Assembly (NCBI RefSeq): GCF_034674885.1
Contig: NZ_JAUCDS010000002.1
Location: 186,001 to 250,000, forward strand
DNA from: Castellaniella sp034674885
GTDB taxonomy: Bacteria > Pseudomonadota > Gammaproteobacteria > Burkholderiales > Burkholderiaceae_B
Direction of reading: 5' to 3'
Length of the DNA stretch: 64,000 nt
Shown here: positions 1 through 9,242 of the stretch, piece after piece
Layout: each line of letters begins with the position of its first letter
How positions within the stretch are numbered: the first letter of the stretch is position 1
Program-made: the position numbers and the translations under genes
Notes under the pieces: model-generated
Told to the model about the DNA's origin: nothing
Seen by the model: the letters and a program-made list of their open reading frames with translations, nothing else
The model's database searches: none

Positions 1-1
1 T

Positions 2-445
2 CTGATCGTCACCCGCACCTTTTCCAAGGCCTATGGCCTGGCCGGGTTGCGGGTGGGCTATGCCATGGCTCAGCCGGTGCTGACGGATCTGCTGAACCGT
101 GTGCGCCAGCCTTTCAACGTCAATGCGCTGGCCCAGCTGGCCGCCCGGGTGGCCCTGTCGGATACCGATTTCCTGGATCGGACCTATACCCTGAACCGTG
201 ACGGCAGGGCCCAGCTGCAAGACGCCTTTTCGGCCCTGGGGCTGAATTACGTGCCCAGCCACAGCAATTTCGTGCTGGTCGAGGTCGGCGACGCCGTCAG
301 CGTGCATGGCGAACTGCTGCGCCGGGGCATTATCGTGCGCCCGGTCGCGGGCGACGGCCTGCCACGGCATTTGCGCGTCAGCATCGGCCTGCCACAGGAA
401 AACACCCGTTTCATCCAGGCACTGACCGATATCCTGCGCCCATGA
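2..445 (+). CDS. hisC: Histidinol-phosphate aminotransferase, C-terminal part (cut by window edge)
   Basis: Only the last 147 residues are inside the window; the reading frame is open to base 2. The fragment begins with TFSKAYGLAGLRVGY (residues 6-20), the motif holding the lysine that binds pyridoxal phosphate in class I/II aminotransferases of the HisC family. The enzyme converts imidazole acetol-phosphate and glutamate to histidinol-phosphate in the cytoplasm. In this family the same enzyme can also transaminate aromatic substrates, which fits its place before tyrA and aroA. Its stop overlaps the tyrA start (ATGA). The start lies outside the window. Confidence 0.9.
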   Translation: MIVTRTFSKAYGLAGLRVGYAMAQPVLTDLLNRVRQPFNVNALAQLAARVALSDTDFLDRTYTLNRDGRAQLQDAFSALGLNYVPSHSNFVLVEVGDAVSVHGELLRRGIIVRPVAGDGLPRHLRVSIGLPQENTRFIQALTDILRP

Positions 446-1335
446 GCAGCGTTCCCGACCCCCTGGTGCCGGTGCTGGCCGTGGTGGGGACCGGCCTGAT
501 CGGTGGTTCGTTCGCAGCCGCCTTGCGCCGGGTGGGGCAGGTTGGGCGCGTGCTGGGGGTGGGGCGGCAGCCGGCATCCCTGCAGCGCGCTCGCGAACTG
601 GGCCTGATCGACGAGATCGCCACGCTGCAGCAGGCGGCTGCACAAGCCGACCTGATTTTTCTGGCAACCCCGGTCGGGGCCATGGCCAGCATTCTGCAGA
701 CGTTGGCGCCGCATCTGCGGGCGCAGACCCTGGTGACGGATGCCGGCAGCACCAAATCCGACGTGGCGCGCCTGGCGCAGGATGTTCTGGGTGATCGCTG
801 CGTGCAGTTCATCCCGGGGCATCCGATTGCAGGGTCCGAGATGACTGGGCCGGAAGCCGCTGATTCCCTGCTGTACCATGGACGCAAGGTCGTGCTGACC
901 CCGTTCGAAGACACCCCCGGCGCCGTCCAGCACCGCCTGATCCGCATCTGGGAAGCTACGGGCGCCCGGGTCCAGTTGATGGACCCCGCCGCGCACGACA
1001 GGGCGCTGGGCTGTGTCAGTCATCTGCCGCACTTCCTGGCGGCGGCCTTCATGGCCCAGGTGGTGCGCGCCGATGATGCCGACACCCGGCTCAGCCTGGC
1101 GGGCACCGGCTTTCGGGATTTCACCCGGATCGCGGCGGGTTCCCCCGAGGTCTGGCGCGACATCTTCTTTTCCAATCGCGATGCCGTCCTGCAGGAATTG
1201 GACGATTTCACCCGGATGCTGGATCTCTGGCGCGCAGCGTTGAATGACGGCTCCCATCCTGAAACCCTTGAAAACCTGCTCGAACAGGCCGCGCTGGCGC
1301 GCCGGTTCTGGGGCGGGCGCAATCCGACACCATGA
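442..1335 (+). CDS. tyrA: Prephenate/arogenate dehydrogenase
   Basis: 297 residues. It oxidatively decarboxylates prephenate (or arogenate) in tyrosine synthesis. An N-terminal Rossmann fold is marked by VGTGLIGG (residues 15-22), and the conserved substrate motifs PGHPIAGSE (about 130-138) and SHLPHFLAAAF (about 193-203) are present. There is no chorismate mutase or ACT domain, so this is the monofunctional type. It overlaps hisC by 4 bases upstream and aroA by 4 bases downstream, consistent with a translationally coupled aromatic operon. Cofactor choice (NAD or NADP) cannot be decided from the sequence. Confidence 0.93.
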   Translation: MSSVPDPLVPVLAVVGTGLIGGSFAAALRRVGQVGRVLGVGRQPASLQRARELGLIDEIATLQQAAAQADLIFLATPVGAMASILQTLAPHLRAQTLVTDAGSTKSDVARLAQDVLGDRCVQFIPGHPIAGSEMTGPEAADSLLYHGRKVVLTPFEDTPGAVQHRLIRIWEATGARVQLMDPAAHDRALGCVSHLPHFLAAAFMAQVVRADDADTRLSLAGTGFRDFTRIAAGSPEVWRDIFFSNRDAVLQELDDFTRMLDLWRAALNDGSHPETLENLLEQAALARRFWGGRNPTP

Positions 1336-2657
1336 CTGACCGCACGCCATTCCTGTCCTTGCCACCGTCCGTGCGGGCGGTGGGCACCGTGACCCTGCCG
1401 GGTTCCAAGAGCATTTCCAATCGGGCGCTGCTGCTGGCGGCGCTGGCCGAAGGCGAAACTGCCCTGACCGGCCTGCTGGATTCCGACGATACCCGCGTCA
1501 TGAAGGCCGCCTTGCAGGCGCTGGGGGTCGGGGTGCAGGACGATGGCGCCGGGCAGGTGCGCGTCGCGGGGTCCGCCGCCTGGCCACAACGCCAGGCCGA
1601 TCTGTTCCTGGGCAATGCCGGCACGGCCTTCAGGCCGCTGACCGCCGCTTTGGCCGTCATGGGGGGGGATTACCGCCTCTCGGGCGTGCCGCGCATGCAC
1701 GAGCGGCCCATCGGCGATCTGGTCGACGCCCTGCGCGGCCTGGGCTGCGACCTGATCTACGAGGCCAACGAAGGGTATCCGCCGCTGAAGATCGCTCCGG
1801 GCAGCCTGCGTCTGGATCAACCCATCCGGGTGCGAGGCTCGGTGTCCAGCCAGTTCCTGACCGCCTTGCTGATGGCGGCGCCGATTGCGGCTGGCCGGAT
1901 GCGCCGGGATGTGGTCATCGAACTGGACGGCCCCCTGATCTCCAAACCTTATATTCTGATCACCCTGAACCTCATGGCCCGTTTCGGCGTAGATGTGCAG
2001 CGCGACGGCTGGGAACGGTTCGTCATTTCCGCGCAGGCGCGGTATCGCAGCCCCGGCCGCTATGCCGTCGAAGGCGATGCGTCGTCCGCATCCTATTTCC
2101 TGGGCCTGGGCGCCATCGCTGGGGGACCGATTCGCATCCAGGGGGTGGGCGCCGACAGCATCCAGGGCGATCTGGCGTTCGCCGACGTCGTCCAGGACCT
2201 GGGCGCGGACGTGCGCCGCGAGGCCGACGCGCTCGTGGTGCGGGGGCCGGTTGTGGCGCAGGGCGAACGCCTGCGGGCCTTCGACCGCGATTTCAATCTG
2301 ATTCCCGATGCGGCCATGACCGCGGCGGTGCTGGCCCTGTATGCCGATGGGCCGTGTCGTCTACGCAACATCGCCAGCTGGCGGGTCAAGGAAACCGACC
2401 GGATCGACGCCATGCATGCTGAGCTGGCTCGCCTGGGTGCCCAGGTGGAATCAGATGCCGACAGCCTGACGGTGCATCCGCTGGCGGCGGACCAGTGGCG
2501 CGAGGCCCGTATCGGCACCTACGACGACCATCGGATGGCCATGTGTTTTTCGCTGGCGGCCTTCGGCCCCGTGCCGGTCACGATCCTCGATCCTGACTGT
2601 GTCGCCAAGACCTACCCGGACTATTTCCGGGATTTCCGGCATCTGCTGCAGGCATGA
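1332..2657 (+). CDS. aroA: 3-phosphoshikimate 1-carboxyvinyltransferase (EPSP synthase)
   Basis: 441 residues, usual length. It joins shikimate-3-phosphate and phosphoenolpyruvate, the sixth step of the shikimate pathway. Seen in order: PGSKSISNRALLLAALAEG near residue 22 (phosphate binding), LGNAGTAFRPLTAALA near 93, RPIGDLVDALR near 125, the D-A-A-M region with the catalytic aspartate near 328, KETDRIDAM near 356 and DDHRMAM near 397. It overlaps tyrA by 4 bases and cmk by 4 bases. The tyrA-aroA-cmk-rpsA order is typical of Burkholderiales. Confidence 0.96.
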   Translation: MTDRTPFLSLPPSVRAVGTVTLPGSKSISNRALLLAALAEGETALTGLLDSDDTRVMKAALQALGVGVQDDGAGQVRVAGSAAWPQRQADLFLGNAGTAFRPLTAALAVMGGDYRLSGVPRMHERPIGDLVDALRGLGCDLIYEANEGYPPLKIAPGSLRLDQPIRVRGSVSSQFLTALLMAAPIAAGRMRRDVVIELDGPLISKPYILITLNLMARFGVDVQRDGWERFVISAQARYRSPGRYAVEGDASSASYFLGLGAIAGGPIRIQGVGADSIQGDLAFADVVQDLGADVRREADALVVRGPVVAQGERLRAFDRDFNLIPDAAMTAAVLALYADGPCRLRNIASWRVKETDRIDAMHAELARLGAQVESDADSLTVHPLAADQWREARIGTYDDHRMAMCFSLAAFGPVPVTILDPDCVAKTYPDYFRDFRHLLQA

Positions 2658-3370
2658 GGCAAGCCATGAGTTCCACTGTTTCCGGACGGGGCGATGCCGT
2701 CGTCCCCGTCATCACCATCGACGGTCCGACCGCTTCGGGCAAGGGCACCATCGCCCAGCGTGTGGCTGATCGCCTGGGCTGGCACGCCCTGGACAGCGGG
2801 GCGTTGTACCGCTTGACCGCGCTGGCCGTGCAGCGGGCCGGAGGGGACGGCAGCGACGAATCCCTGGCCGCCCGCCTGGCTCGTGGACTCGATGCGCAGT
2901 TCGGCCCAGGCTGCATCCGCCTGGACGGCCAGGACGTCACGCAGCTGATCCGCCAGGAAGCCATCGGCAACCTGGCCTCGAAGGTCGCCGCCCTGCCGGC
3001 CGTGCGCACGGCGCTGCTGGCGCGCCAGCGCGACTTTCGCCGGGTACCGGGGCTGGTGGCGGATGGCCGTGATCTGGGCACCGTCATTTTTCCCGACGCG
3101 CCCCTGAAAATCTTTCTCGATGCCGCCGTGGATGTCCGGGCCGAAAGGCGCCATAAGCAGTTGAGGGACAAGGGAATTTCTGCTAACCTAGACGACCTTT
3201 TGAATGATCTTCGGTCGCGCGATGCGCGCGATCGCGATCGGGCGCATGCCCCGCTTGTGGCGGCGGCAGACGCGGTGACGATCGATTCATCCCATATCGG
3301 GGTGGATCAGGTCGTCGATCAGGTGCTGGATCTCTGGCGTAATCTGGGATCGGCACATGGGCCTGCCTGA
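2654..3370 (+). CDS. cmk: Cytidylate kinase
   Basis: 238 residues from the ATG at 2654; a second in-frame ATG at 2666, with GAGG upstream, would give 234. It phosphorylates CMP and dCMP. The P-loop GPTASGKGT is near residues 24-32, followed by LDSGALYR, the family's nucleotide-monophosphate region. DGRDLGTVIFPDA near 136 and a DRARAHAPL-like lid region near 197 also match. It overlaps the aroA stop by 4 bases. The gap before rpsA is 106 bases, so rpsA may also have its own promoter there. Confidence 0.94.
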   Translation: MRQAMSSTVSGRGDAVVPVITIDGPTASGKGTIAQRVADRLGWHALDSGALYRLTALAVQRAGGDGSDESLAARLARGLDAQFGPGCIRLDGQDVTQLIRQEAIGNLASKVAALPAVRTALLARQRDFRRVPGLVADGRDLGTVIFPDAPLKIFLDAAVDVRAERRHKQLRDKGISANLDDLLNDLRSRDARDRDRAHAPLVAAADAVTIDSSHIGVDQVVDQVLDLWRNLGSAHGPA

Positions 3371-3476
3371 CGGCAGGGTCGGGTTTCCGGCCCCCGTCAT
3401 GTGGGATTTTTGTTCACTCCGCCGGGTTCGTCCTGGCGTGTCATGATTGCCCTTCGGGGCGTATGGATTATCGTTC

Positions 3477-5189
3477 ATGTCCACCCTTACCACTGAAGCC
3501 GCCTTGGGCGGTGAAAACTTTGCCGATCTGTTTGCTGCCAGCATCAAAGATCAGAACATGCGCTCCGGCGAGGTCATTTCGGCCGAAGTCGTGCGCGTCG
3601 ACCACAATTTCGTCGTCGTCAATGCAGGCCTGAAATCCGAAGCCTACATTCCCCTGGAAGAATTCCTGAACGACCAGGGCGAACTCGAAGTCCAGGACGG
3701 CGATTTCGTCTCCGTGGCCATCGATTCCCTGGAAAACGGCTATGGCGACACCATTCTGTCGCGTGACCGCGCCAAGCGCCTGTCGGCCTGGCTGCAGCTC
3801 GAACAGGCCCTGGAATCCGGCGAACTGGTCAACGGCACCATCACCGGCAAGGTCAAGGGCGGCCTGACGGTCATGACCAACGGCATCCGCGCCTTCCTGC
3901 CGGGCTCGCTGGTCGACCTGCGTCCCGTCAAGGACACCACGCCTTATGAAGGCAAGACCCTGGAATTCAAGGTCATCAAACTCGACCGCAAGCGCAACAA
4001 CGTCGTGCTGTCGCGCCGTGCCGTGCTCGAAGCCAGCATGGGCGAGGAACGCGAAAAGCTGCTCGAAAACCTGCACGAAGGCGCCATCATCAAGGGCATC
4101 GTCAAGAACATCACCGACTACGGCGCGTTCGTGGATCTGGGCGGTATCGACGGCCTGCTGCACATCACCGACATGGCCTGGCGCCGTGTCCGCCACCCCT
4201 CCGAAGTCCTGTCCGTTGGCCAGGAAATCGAAGCCAAGGTTCTCAAGTTCGACCAGGAAAAGCAACGTGTCTCGCTGGGCGTCAAGCAGCTGGGCGAAGA
4301 TCCCTGGATCGGCCTGGGTCGCCGCTACCCGCAAGGCACCCGCCTGTTCGGCAAGGTCACCAACCTGACCGACTACGGCGCGTTCGTCGAAGTCGAGGCC
4401 GGCATCGAAGGCCTGGTGCACGTCTCCGAAATGGACTGGACCAACAAGAACGTCGATCCGCGCAAGGTCGTGACCCTGGGCGAGGAAGTCGAAGTCATGG
4501 TCCTGGAAATCGACGAAGACCGTCGTCGCATCTCGCTGGGCATGAAGCAGTGCCGCCCGAATCCCTGGGAAGACTTTGCCTCCAACTTCAAGCGTGGCGA
4601 CAAGGTCCATGGCGCGATCAAGTCCATCACCGACTTTGGCGTGTTCGTGGGTCTGCCCGGCGGCATCGATGGTCTGGTGCACCTGTCCGACATCTCCTGG
4701 GCCGAGACCGGCGAAGAAGCCGTGCGCAACTTCAAGAAGGGCGACGAGATCGATGCCGTGGTCCTGGGTATCGACACCGACAAGGAACGCATCTCGCTGG
4801 GCGTCAAGCAACTCGAAGGCGATCCGTTCAACAACTTCGTGGCCACCTACGACAAGGGCGCTGTCCTGACCGGCACGATCAAGTCCGTGGAACCCAAGGG
4901 CGCCGTCGTGACCTTGTCCGTGGACGTCGATGGCTACCTGCGTGCTTCTGAAATCTCCGCTGGCCGCGTCGAAGACGCCACCACGGTGCTGCACGCCGGC
5001 GACCAGGTCGAAACCATGATCATCAACGTCGATCGCAAGGCGCGTTCGATCCAGTTGTCGATCAAGGCTCGCGACAATGCTGAAACGGCTGATACCATCC
5101 AGCGCATGACCGAAGCCAGCGCTTCGTCGGGCACCACCAACCTGGGCGCCTTGCTGAAGGCCAAGCTCGACCAGCAGCGCGACAACTGA
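3477..5189 (+). CDS. rpsA: 30S ribosomal protein S1
   Basis: 570 residues from the ATG at 3477 (product begins MSTLTTEAALGG). An upstream TTG at 3447 would add ten residues not expected for S1. It contains six S1 RNA-binding repeats; the later ones carry near-identical turns such as NITDYGAFVDLGGIDGLLHITD, NLTDYGAFVEVEAG and SITDFGVFVGLPGG. S1 binds mRNA leaders and brings them to the 30S subunit. Only a weak Shine-Dalgarno (TGGA) precedes the ATG, as is common for S1, which often represses its own translation. The stop overlaps the ihfB start. Confidence 0.97.
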   Translation: MSTLTTEAALGGENFADLFAASIKDQNMRSGEVISAEVVRVDHNFVVVNAGLKSEAYIPLEEFLNDQGELEVQDGDFVSVAIDSLENGYGDTILSRDRAKRLSAWLQLEQALESGELVNGTITGKVKGGLTVMTNGIRAFLPGSLVDLRPVKDTTPYEGKTLEFKVIKLDRKRNNVVLSRRAVLEASMGEEREKLLENLHEGAIIKGIVKNITDYGAFVDLGGIDGLLHITDMAWRRVRHPSEVLSVGQEIEAKVLKFDQEKQRVSLGVKQLGEDPWIGLGRRYPQGTRLFGKVTNLTDYGAFVEVEAGIEGLVHVSEMDWTNKNVDPRKVVTLGEEVEVMVLEIDEDRRRISLGMKQCRPNPWEDFASNFKRGDKVHGAIKSITDFGVFVGLPGGIDGLVHLSDISWAETGEEAVRNFKKGDEIDAVVLGIDTDKERISLGVKQLEGDPFNNFVATYDKGAVLTGTIKSVEPKGAVVTLSVDVDGYLRASEISAGRVEDATTVLHAGDQVETMIINVDRKARSIQLSIKARDNAETADTIQRMTEASASSGTTNLGALLKAKLDQQRDN

Positions 5190-5548
5190 TGCCTGGCCTG
5201 ACCAAGTCCGAACTCATCACCATGTTGGCGGCGCGCTACCCTCAGTTGGCGATCCGCGACATGGACCTGGCGGTGAAGACGGTATTGGACGCGATGGCCG
5301 ATGCGCTGGCCCAGGGTCAGCGCATCGAGATTCGCGGCTTCGGCAGCTTCTCGCTGTCGCAGCGCCAGCCGCGCGTCGGGCGCAATCCGAAGTCAGGCGA
5401 AAAGGTGCTGGTGCCCGCAAAGCTGGTGCCGCACTTCAAGCCCGGCAAGGAACTCCGCGAACGCGTGGATCAGGGGCCGACCGCCGCTGATGCCGAAGAA
5501 CCCGCCACGGTGGCGGACTTGTATCAGATGCATTATTTGAACGAATGA
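5189..5548 (+). CDS. ihfB: Integration host factor, beta subunit
   Basis: 119 residues; start and stop of neighbours share the base at 5189 (TGATG). DNA-bending HU/IHF family protein. The signature GFGSFSLSQRQPRVGRNP covers the beta-arm with the intercalating proline, followed by KLVPHFKPGKELRERV. The C-terminus is about 20 residues longer than in E. coli IHF-beta (EEPATVADLYQMHYLNE tail). Position directly after rpsA is conserved widely in proteobacteria. A strong terminator follows at 5571, so the aro-cmk-rpsA-ihfB run ends here. Confidence 0.95.
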   Translation: MPGLTKSELITMLAARYPQLAIRDMDLAVKTVLDAMADALAQGQRIEIRGFGSFSLSQRQPRVGRNPKSGEKVLVPAKLVPHFKPGKELRERVDQGPTAADAEEPATVADLYQMHYLNE

Positions 5549-5568
5549 ATCCCTCACCGGATGCATTC

Positions 5569-5594
5569 AAAGCGGCCTTCGGGCCGCTTTTTTT
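5569..5594 (+). terminator. Rho-independent terminator after ihfB
   Basis: Stem aaagcggcc (5569-5577), loop ttcg, stem ggccgcttt, then a run of T to 5594. Perfect stem with a stable tetraloop. It separates ihfB from lapA. Confidence 0.9.
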
Positions 5595-5635
5595 GCCTTT
5601 ACAATAGCGGCATTCCCTTTCAAGGAGCTTGGCAT

Positions 5636-5959
5636 ATGCGCTACCTGGTCTGGTTGCTGCGCCTGGTGATCTTCATCATCGTGCTTTTGTTCGCCCTGAA
5701 AAATACCGCACCAGTGGACGTGGGCTTTTTTGCTGACCAGGTGCTGCATCAGGTGCCGCTGATCGTGGTGATGCTGGTGGCTTTCGTGTTGGGAGTCGCT
5801 TTTGGCCTGCTGGTGGCGTTTTCCGCCGTGCTGCGTCGTCGCCGCGAGATCAATCGCCTGCGGCGCGAACTGTCGCGCGCGCAGGAAGCCCTTGAACATC
5901 CGCAGACCGGGTCCGGGCCGATGATTCCGGAAACCGTGGCGCCGCTCGCGCCGCTCTGA
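5636..5959 (+). CDS. lapA: LapA-family inner-membrane protein
   Basis: 107 residues from the ATG at 5636, which is preceded by AAGGAG; longer in-frame starts run through the terminator and were refused. Two membrane segments are visible (about residues 4-22 and 42-66), followed by a charged, coiled-coil-like stretch (RRRREINRLRRELSRAQEALE) facing the cytoplasm. In enterics LapA acts with LapB in controlling LPS synthesis through LpxC stability. The adjoining lapB and heptose genes support the same role here. Confidence 0.85.
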   Translation: MRYLVWLLRLVIFIIVLLFALKNTAPVDVGFFADQVLHQVPLIVVMLVAFVLGVAFGLLVAFSAVLRRRREINRLRRELSRAQEALEHPQTGSGPMIPETVAPLAPL

Positions 5960-5970
5960 TCGGGGGCCTT

Positions 5971-7182
5971 GTGGATTTTGAACCCTGGTGGCTGATCATC
6001 GTCCCCGTCCTGTTCGGACTGGGGTGGCTGGCGGCGCGCTTCGACTTTCGGCAGATGCTGTCGGAAACGCGCGCCTTGCCGGATTCGTACTTCAAGGGCC
6101 TGAATTTCCTGCTCAATGAAGAACCCGATCGCGCCATCGATGCCTTCATCGAAGTCGCCAAGCTCGACCCCGAAACCACCGAATTGCACTTTGCCCTGGG
6201 CAGTCTGTTCCGTCGCCGGGGCGAGATCGAGCGCGCCATCCGCGTTCACCAGAGCCTGCTGGCGCGCGAAGACCTGCCCCTGGCCGACCGGGAAAATGCT
6301 CAGCTGGAACTTGCCCAGGACTTTCTCAAGGCAGGGCTGCTGGATCGCGCCGAACAGGGTTTTCAGGCCATCATCCATACCCGGCATGCACAGGAAGCCA
6401 TCCGCGCCCTGATCCGCATCTACGAATCGGAACACGACTGGCCCAGGGCCATCGATGCGGTCCAGCAACTGCGCAACCGCGTGGACGAACCGGTGCCGCA
6501 GCTGGCTCATTATCATTGCGAGCGCGCCCAGGCTTTGCTGGAAGCCGATCCCATCGACTTCGATGCGGCCGCCCAGGCCCTGGATGCCGCCGATCACGCC
6601 GTCCGCCAGAACGGCACCACGCCCGCGTCGGAAACCCGGGTGCGCCTGCTGCGCGCGCAGTGGGCGGCGCGGCGCGGCGACCTGGAGTCCCAGCGGGCGT
6701 ACCTGCAGGACGTGCTGGGCGCGGCGCCCGACTACGCCGGCCTGGTGGCCGGGCCGCTGCTGGCTTGCTACACGGCCCTGGGGCGGGGCGACGAAGGCCT
6801 GGCCCTGCTGCAGGCGCAGTACGCTCGCGTGCCCACCCTGGACCTGTTCAACGTCGTTTTCCGCGCCTTGCGCACACAGGAAGGCGCCGACCCCGCCTGG
6901 GCCTTTGCCCGCGAGGCCTTGCGCGCGCACCCGTCCTTGCTGGGCCTGGACCGCCTGCTGGAAGTCGAACTCTCCCAGGAAGACGGGCCGGTGCCCGACA
7001 ATCGCATGGTGCCAGGCGCCGACCTGGGCCTGTTGCGCAGCCTGATTCATAAACACACCCAGCGCCTGGACCGCTACGCCTGCAGCCAGTGCGGCTTCGA
7101 GGCGCGCCGTTATTACTGGCAGTGCCCGGGGTGCAACGCCTGGGAAACCTATCAGCCACGCCGCCTCGAGGAAATCCGATGA
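5971..7182 (+). CDS. lapB: Lipopolysaccharide assembly protein B (TPR protein)
   Basis: 403 residues from a GTG at 5971. An N-terminal membrane anchor (WWLIIVPVLFGLGWLAARFD) is followed by about nine TPR-type helical repeats. A rubredoxin-like metal knuckle (CSQCGF then CPGCNAW) lies in the last 40 residues. This matches LapB/YciM, which couples LPS amount to FtsH degradation of LpxC. It lies 11 bases after lapA and overlaps rfaE1 by 4 bases. Confidence 0.93.
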   Translation: MDFEPWWLIIVPVLFGLGWLAARFDFRQMLSETRALPDSYFKGLNFLLNEEPDRAIDAFIEVAKLDPETTELHFALGSLFRRRGEIERAIRVHQSLLAREDLPLADRENAQLELAQDFLKAGLLDRAEQGFQAIIHTRHAQEAIRALIRIYESEHDWPRAIDAVQQLRNRVDEPVPQLAHYHCERAQALLEADPIDFDAAAQALDAADHAVRQNGTTPASETRVRLLRAQWAARRGDLESQRAYLQDVLGAAPDYAGLVAGPLLACYTALGRGDEGLALLQAQYARVPTLDLFNVVFRALRTQEGADPAWAFAREALRAHPSLLGLDRLLEVELSQEDGPVPDNRMVPGADLGLLRSLIHKHTQRLDRYACSQCGFEARRYYWQCPGCNAWETYQPRRLEEIR

Positions 7183-8114
7183 TGCCTTTTCCCCTGTCGG
7201 CCGCACGCGCGGCCCGGATTCTGGTGGCCGGCGACATCATGCTGGACCGCTACTGGTTTGGCGAGGTGGACCGCATTTCGCCCGAGGCCCCTGTGCCGGT
7301 GGTGCGTGTCGCTCGCCGCGAAGATCGCCTGGGAGGCGCCGCCAACGTCGCCCGCAACATCGCAGCCTTGGGGGCCCAGGTCGGCCTGCTGGGCATTGTC
7401 GGCGCCGACGAGGCCGGCGCCCGGGTCAGGTCGCTGATCCGCGAGGCTCATATCCAGGACGGCCTGGTGGACGATGCTGACGGCATGGACACCACCCTGA
7501 AGATGCGGGTGCTGGGCCGCCAGCAGCAGCTTTTGCGGGTGGACTTCGAACAGGGGCCGGGCCCGCAGGCCCTGCAAGCCCTGGAAGCCGGCCTGAAGGC
7601 CCGTCTGGCGGATTATGATCTGCTGGTGCTGTCCGATTACGCCAAAGGCGCCCTGGGACGGGTGGAAGTCCTGATCCGCGCCGCTCGGGATGCCGGCGTG
7701 CCGGTGCTGGTCGACCCCAAGGGCCACAGCTACAAACGCTATCTGGGCGCGGCGCTGGTCACGCCCAATCGCAGCGAAATGCAGGATGCCGTGGGTCGCT
7801 GGGATTCCGAAGACGATCTCACCAACCGCGCCCAGGCGCTGCGCCGGGAGCTGGCGCTGGAGGCCTTGCTGATCACGCGCTCCGAACAGGGCATGACGCT
7901 CTATACAGAAGCCGGTCGCCAGCATGTGGATGCCCAGGCGCACGAGGTCTTCGACGTGTCCGGCGCGGGCGATACGGTGCTGGCCACGCTGTCGGTCATG
8001 CGGGCTGCCGGGCTGGGCTGGTACGACGCCATGGCCTGGGCCAATCGGGCCGGAGGCATTGTCGTGGGTAAACTGGGCACGTCCATCGTGACCGCAGAGG
8101 AGTTGTCATCATGA
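7179..8114 (+). CDS. rfaE1: D-glycero-beta-D-manno-heptose-7-phosphate kinase (kinase-only HldE form)
   Basis: 311 residues from 7179 (ATG overlapping the lapB stop; a second ATG follows at 7182). PfkB-family sugar kinase: DRISPEAPVPVVRV and GGAANVARNIAALGA at the N-terminus bind the sugar. VFDVSGAGDTVLATL near residue 265 holds the catalytic aspartate. It phosphorylates heptose-7-phosphate at C1 for LPS inner core. The cytidylyltransferase-like domain of E. coli HldE is absent, so the adenylyltransferase must be a separate gene outside the window. hldD follows with a 4-base overlap. Confidence 0.92.
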   Translation: MMPFPLSAARAARILVAGDIMLDRYWFGEVDRISPEAPVPVVRVARREDRLGGAANVARNIAALGAQVGLLGIVGADEAGARVRSLIREAHIQDGLVDDADGMDTTLKMRVLGRQQQLLRVDFEQGPGPQALQALEAGLKARLADYDLLVLSDYAKGALGRVEVLIRAARDAGVPVLVDPKGHSYKRYLGAALVTPNRSEMQDAVGRWDSEDDLTNRAQALRRELALEALLITRSEQGMTLYTEAGRQHVDAQAHEVFDVSGAGDTVLATLSVMRAAGLGWYDAMAWANRAGGIVVGKLGTSIVTAEELSS

Positions 8115-9112
8115 TCGTAGTGACAGGCGCCGCCGGCTTCATCGGCAGCAATCTGGTGCGGGGCCTGAACGCCCGCGGGATCGACGACATCCTGGTCGTG
8201 GACGACCTCACGGACGGCGACAAATTCCGCAATCTCGTCGACCTGCGAATTGCCGATTATCTGCATAAGGACGAATTCCGCCGCCGCGTGCTGGCTGGAG
8301 AACTGCCGCGCCCCGATGCCGTGTTCCACCAGGGGGCCTGCTCGGATACGACAGAGCGCAACGGCCAGTTCATGATGGACAACAATTTCCGCGTGACGCT
8401 GGAATTGTTCGAATACTGCCAGACGCGCGAGGTGCCTTTCCTGTATGCCTCGTCGGCTGCCGTGTATGGCGCCGGGCCGCAGTATATCGAGGGCCCCGCC
8501 CATGAATCCCCGCTGAACGTCTACGGCTATTCCAAGCTGCTCTTCGATCAGGTGCTGCGCCGCCGCATGGGCACGCTCACCGCGCAGGTCGTCGGGTTGC
8601 GTTATTTCAATGTCTACGGCCCGCGCGAACAGCACAAGGGCCGCATGGCCTCGGTGGCGTTCCACAACATGAACCAGTATGTCGAACAGGGCCACGTGCG
8701 TCTGTTCGGTGGTTGGGACGGCTATCCGGATGGAGGCCAGCAGCGTGACTTCGTCTACATCGACGATGTGGTGGATGTCAATCTGCACTTCCTGGACCAC
8801 CCCGGCGTGTCGGGCATTTTCAATTGCGGCACGGGCCGCGCGCAGCCCTTCAACGACGTGGCGCAGACTGTCGTCAACAGCCTGCGGGTGCACCAGGGGC
8901 AGTTGGCCTTGCCGCTGGAGGAACTCGTGGGCGGCGGCCAGCTGCGCTATGTGGCTTTCCCCGACGACCTGAAGGGCCGCTATCAGAGCCACACCCAGGC
9001 CGATCTCACCCAGTTGCGGGCTGCCGGCTATACGCGGCCCTTCTGCGACGTCCAGACTGGCGTCAGCGCCTACACCCAGCGACTGCTGGACGGCGGTCAG
9101 CTGCGCACCTGA
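8111..9112 (+). CDS. hldD: ADP-L-glycero-D-manno-heptose 6-epimerase
   Basis: 333 residues, normal length. Extended SDR enzyme: TGAAGFIGSNLVRGL near residue 5 binds NADP, and YGYSKLLFD near 140 holds the catalytic Tyr and Lys. QQRDFVYIDDVVDVNL and the C-terminal GRYQSHTQADLTQLRAAGY are typical of HldD. It makes the L,D-heptose donor for LPS core. It is the last gene of the lapA-lapB-rfaE1-hldD run; a GC-rich palindrome follows. Confidence 0.96.
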   Translation: MIVVTGAAGFIGSNLVRGLNARGIDDILVVDDLTDGDKFRNLVDLRIADYLHKDEFRRRVLAGELPRPDAVFHQGACSDTTERNGQFMMDNNFRVTLELFEYCQTREVPFLYASSAAVYGAGPQYIEGPAHESPLNVYGYSKLLFDQVLRRRMGTLTAQVVGLRYFNVYGPREQHKGRMASVAFHNMNQYVEQGHVRLFGGWDGYPDGGQQRDFVYIDDVVDVNLHFLDHPGVSGIFNCGTGRAQPFNDVAQTVVNSLRVHQGQLALPLEELVGGGQLRYVAFPDDLKGRYQSHTQADLTQLRAAGYTRPFCDVQTGVSAYTQRLLDGGQLRT

Positions 9113-9123
9113 CGGCTGATGCA

Positions 9124-9152
9124 GGCGCCCCATGGGGCGGGGCGTGATTTTT
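9124..9152 (+). terminator. Possible terminator after hldD
   Basis: Palindrome cgccccatggggcg (9126-9139) followed after a few bases by gattttt. The stem is GC-rich but the loop is tight and the T-run is short, so this is only likely. Confidence 0.4.
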
Positions 9153-9242
9153 GGGGTATGACAAATCCGATCAAGCACACCCCTGTGCGGCTTGCGCCTG
9201 CGGCATCATGGCCAGACATCCTTCTCTACTCAGGAGTCTGCC

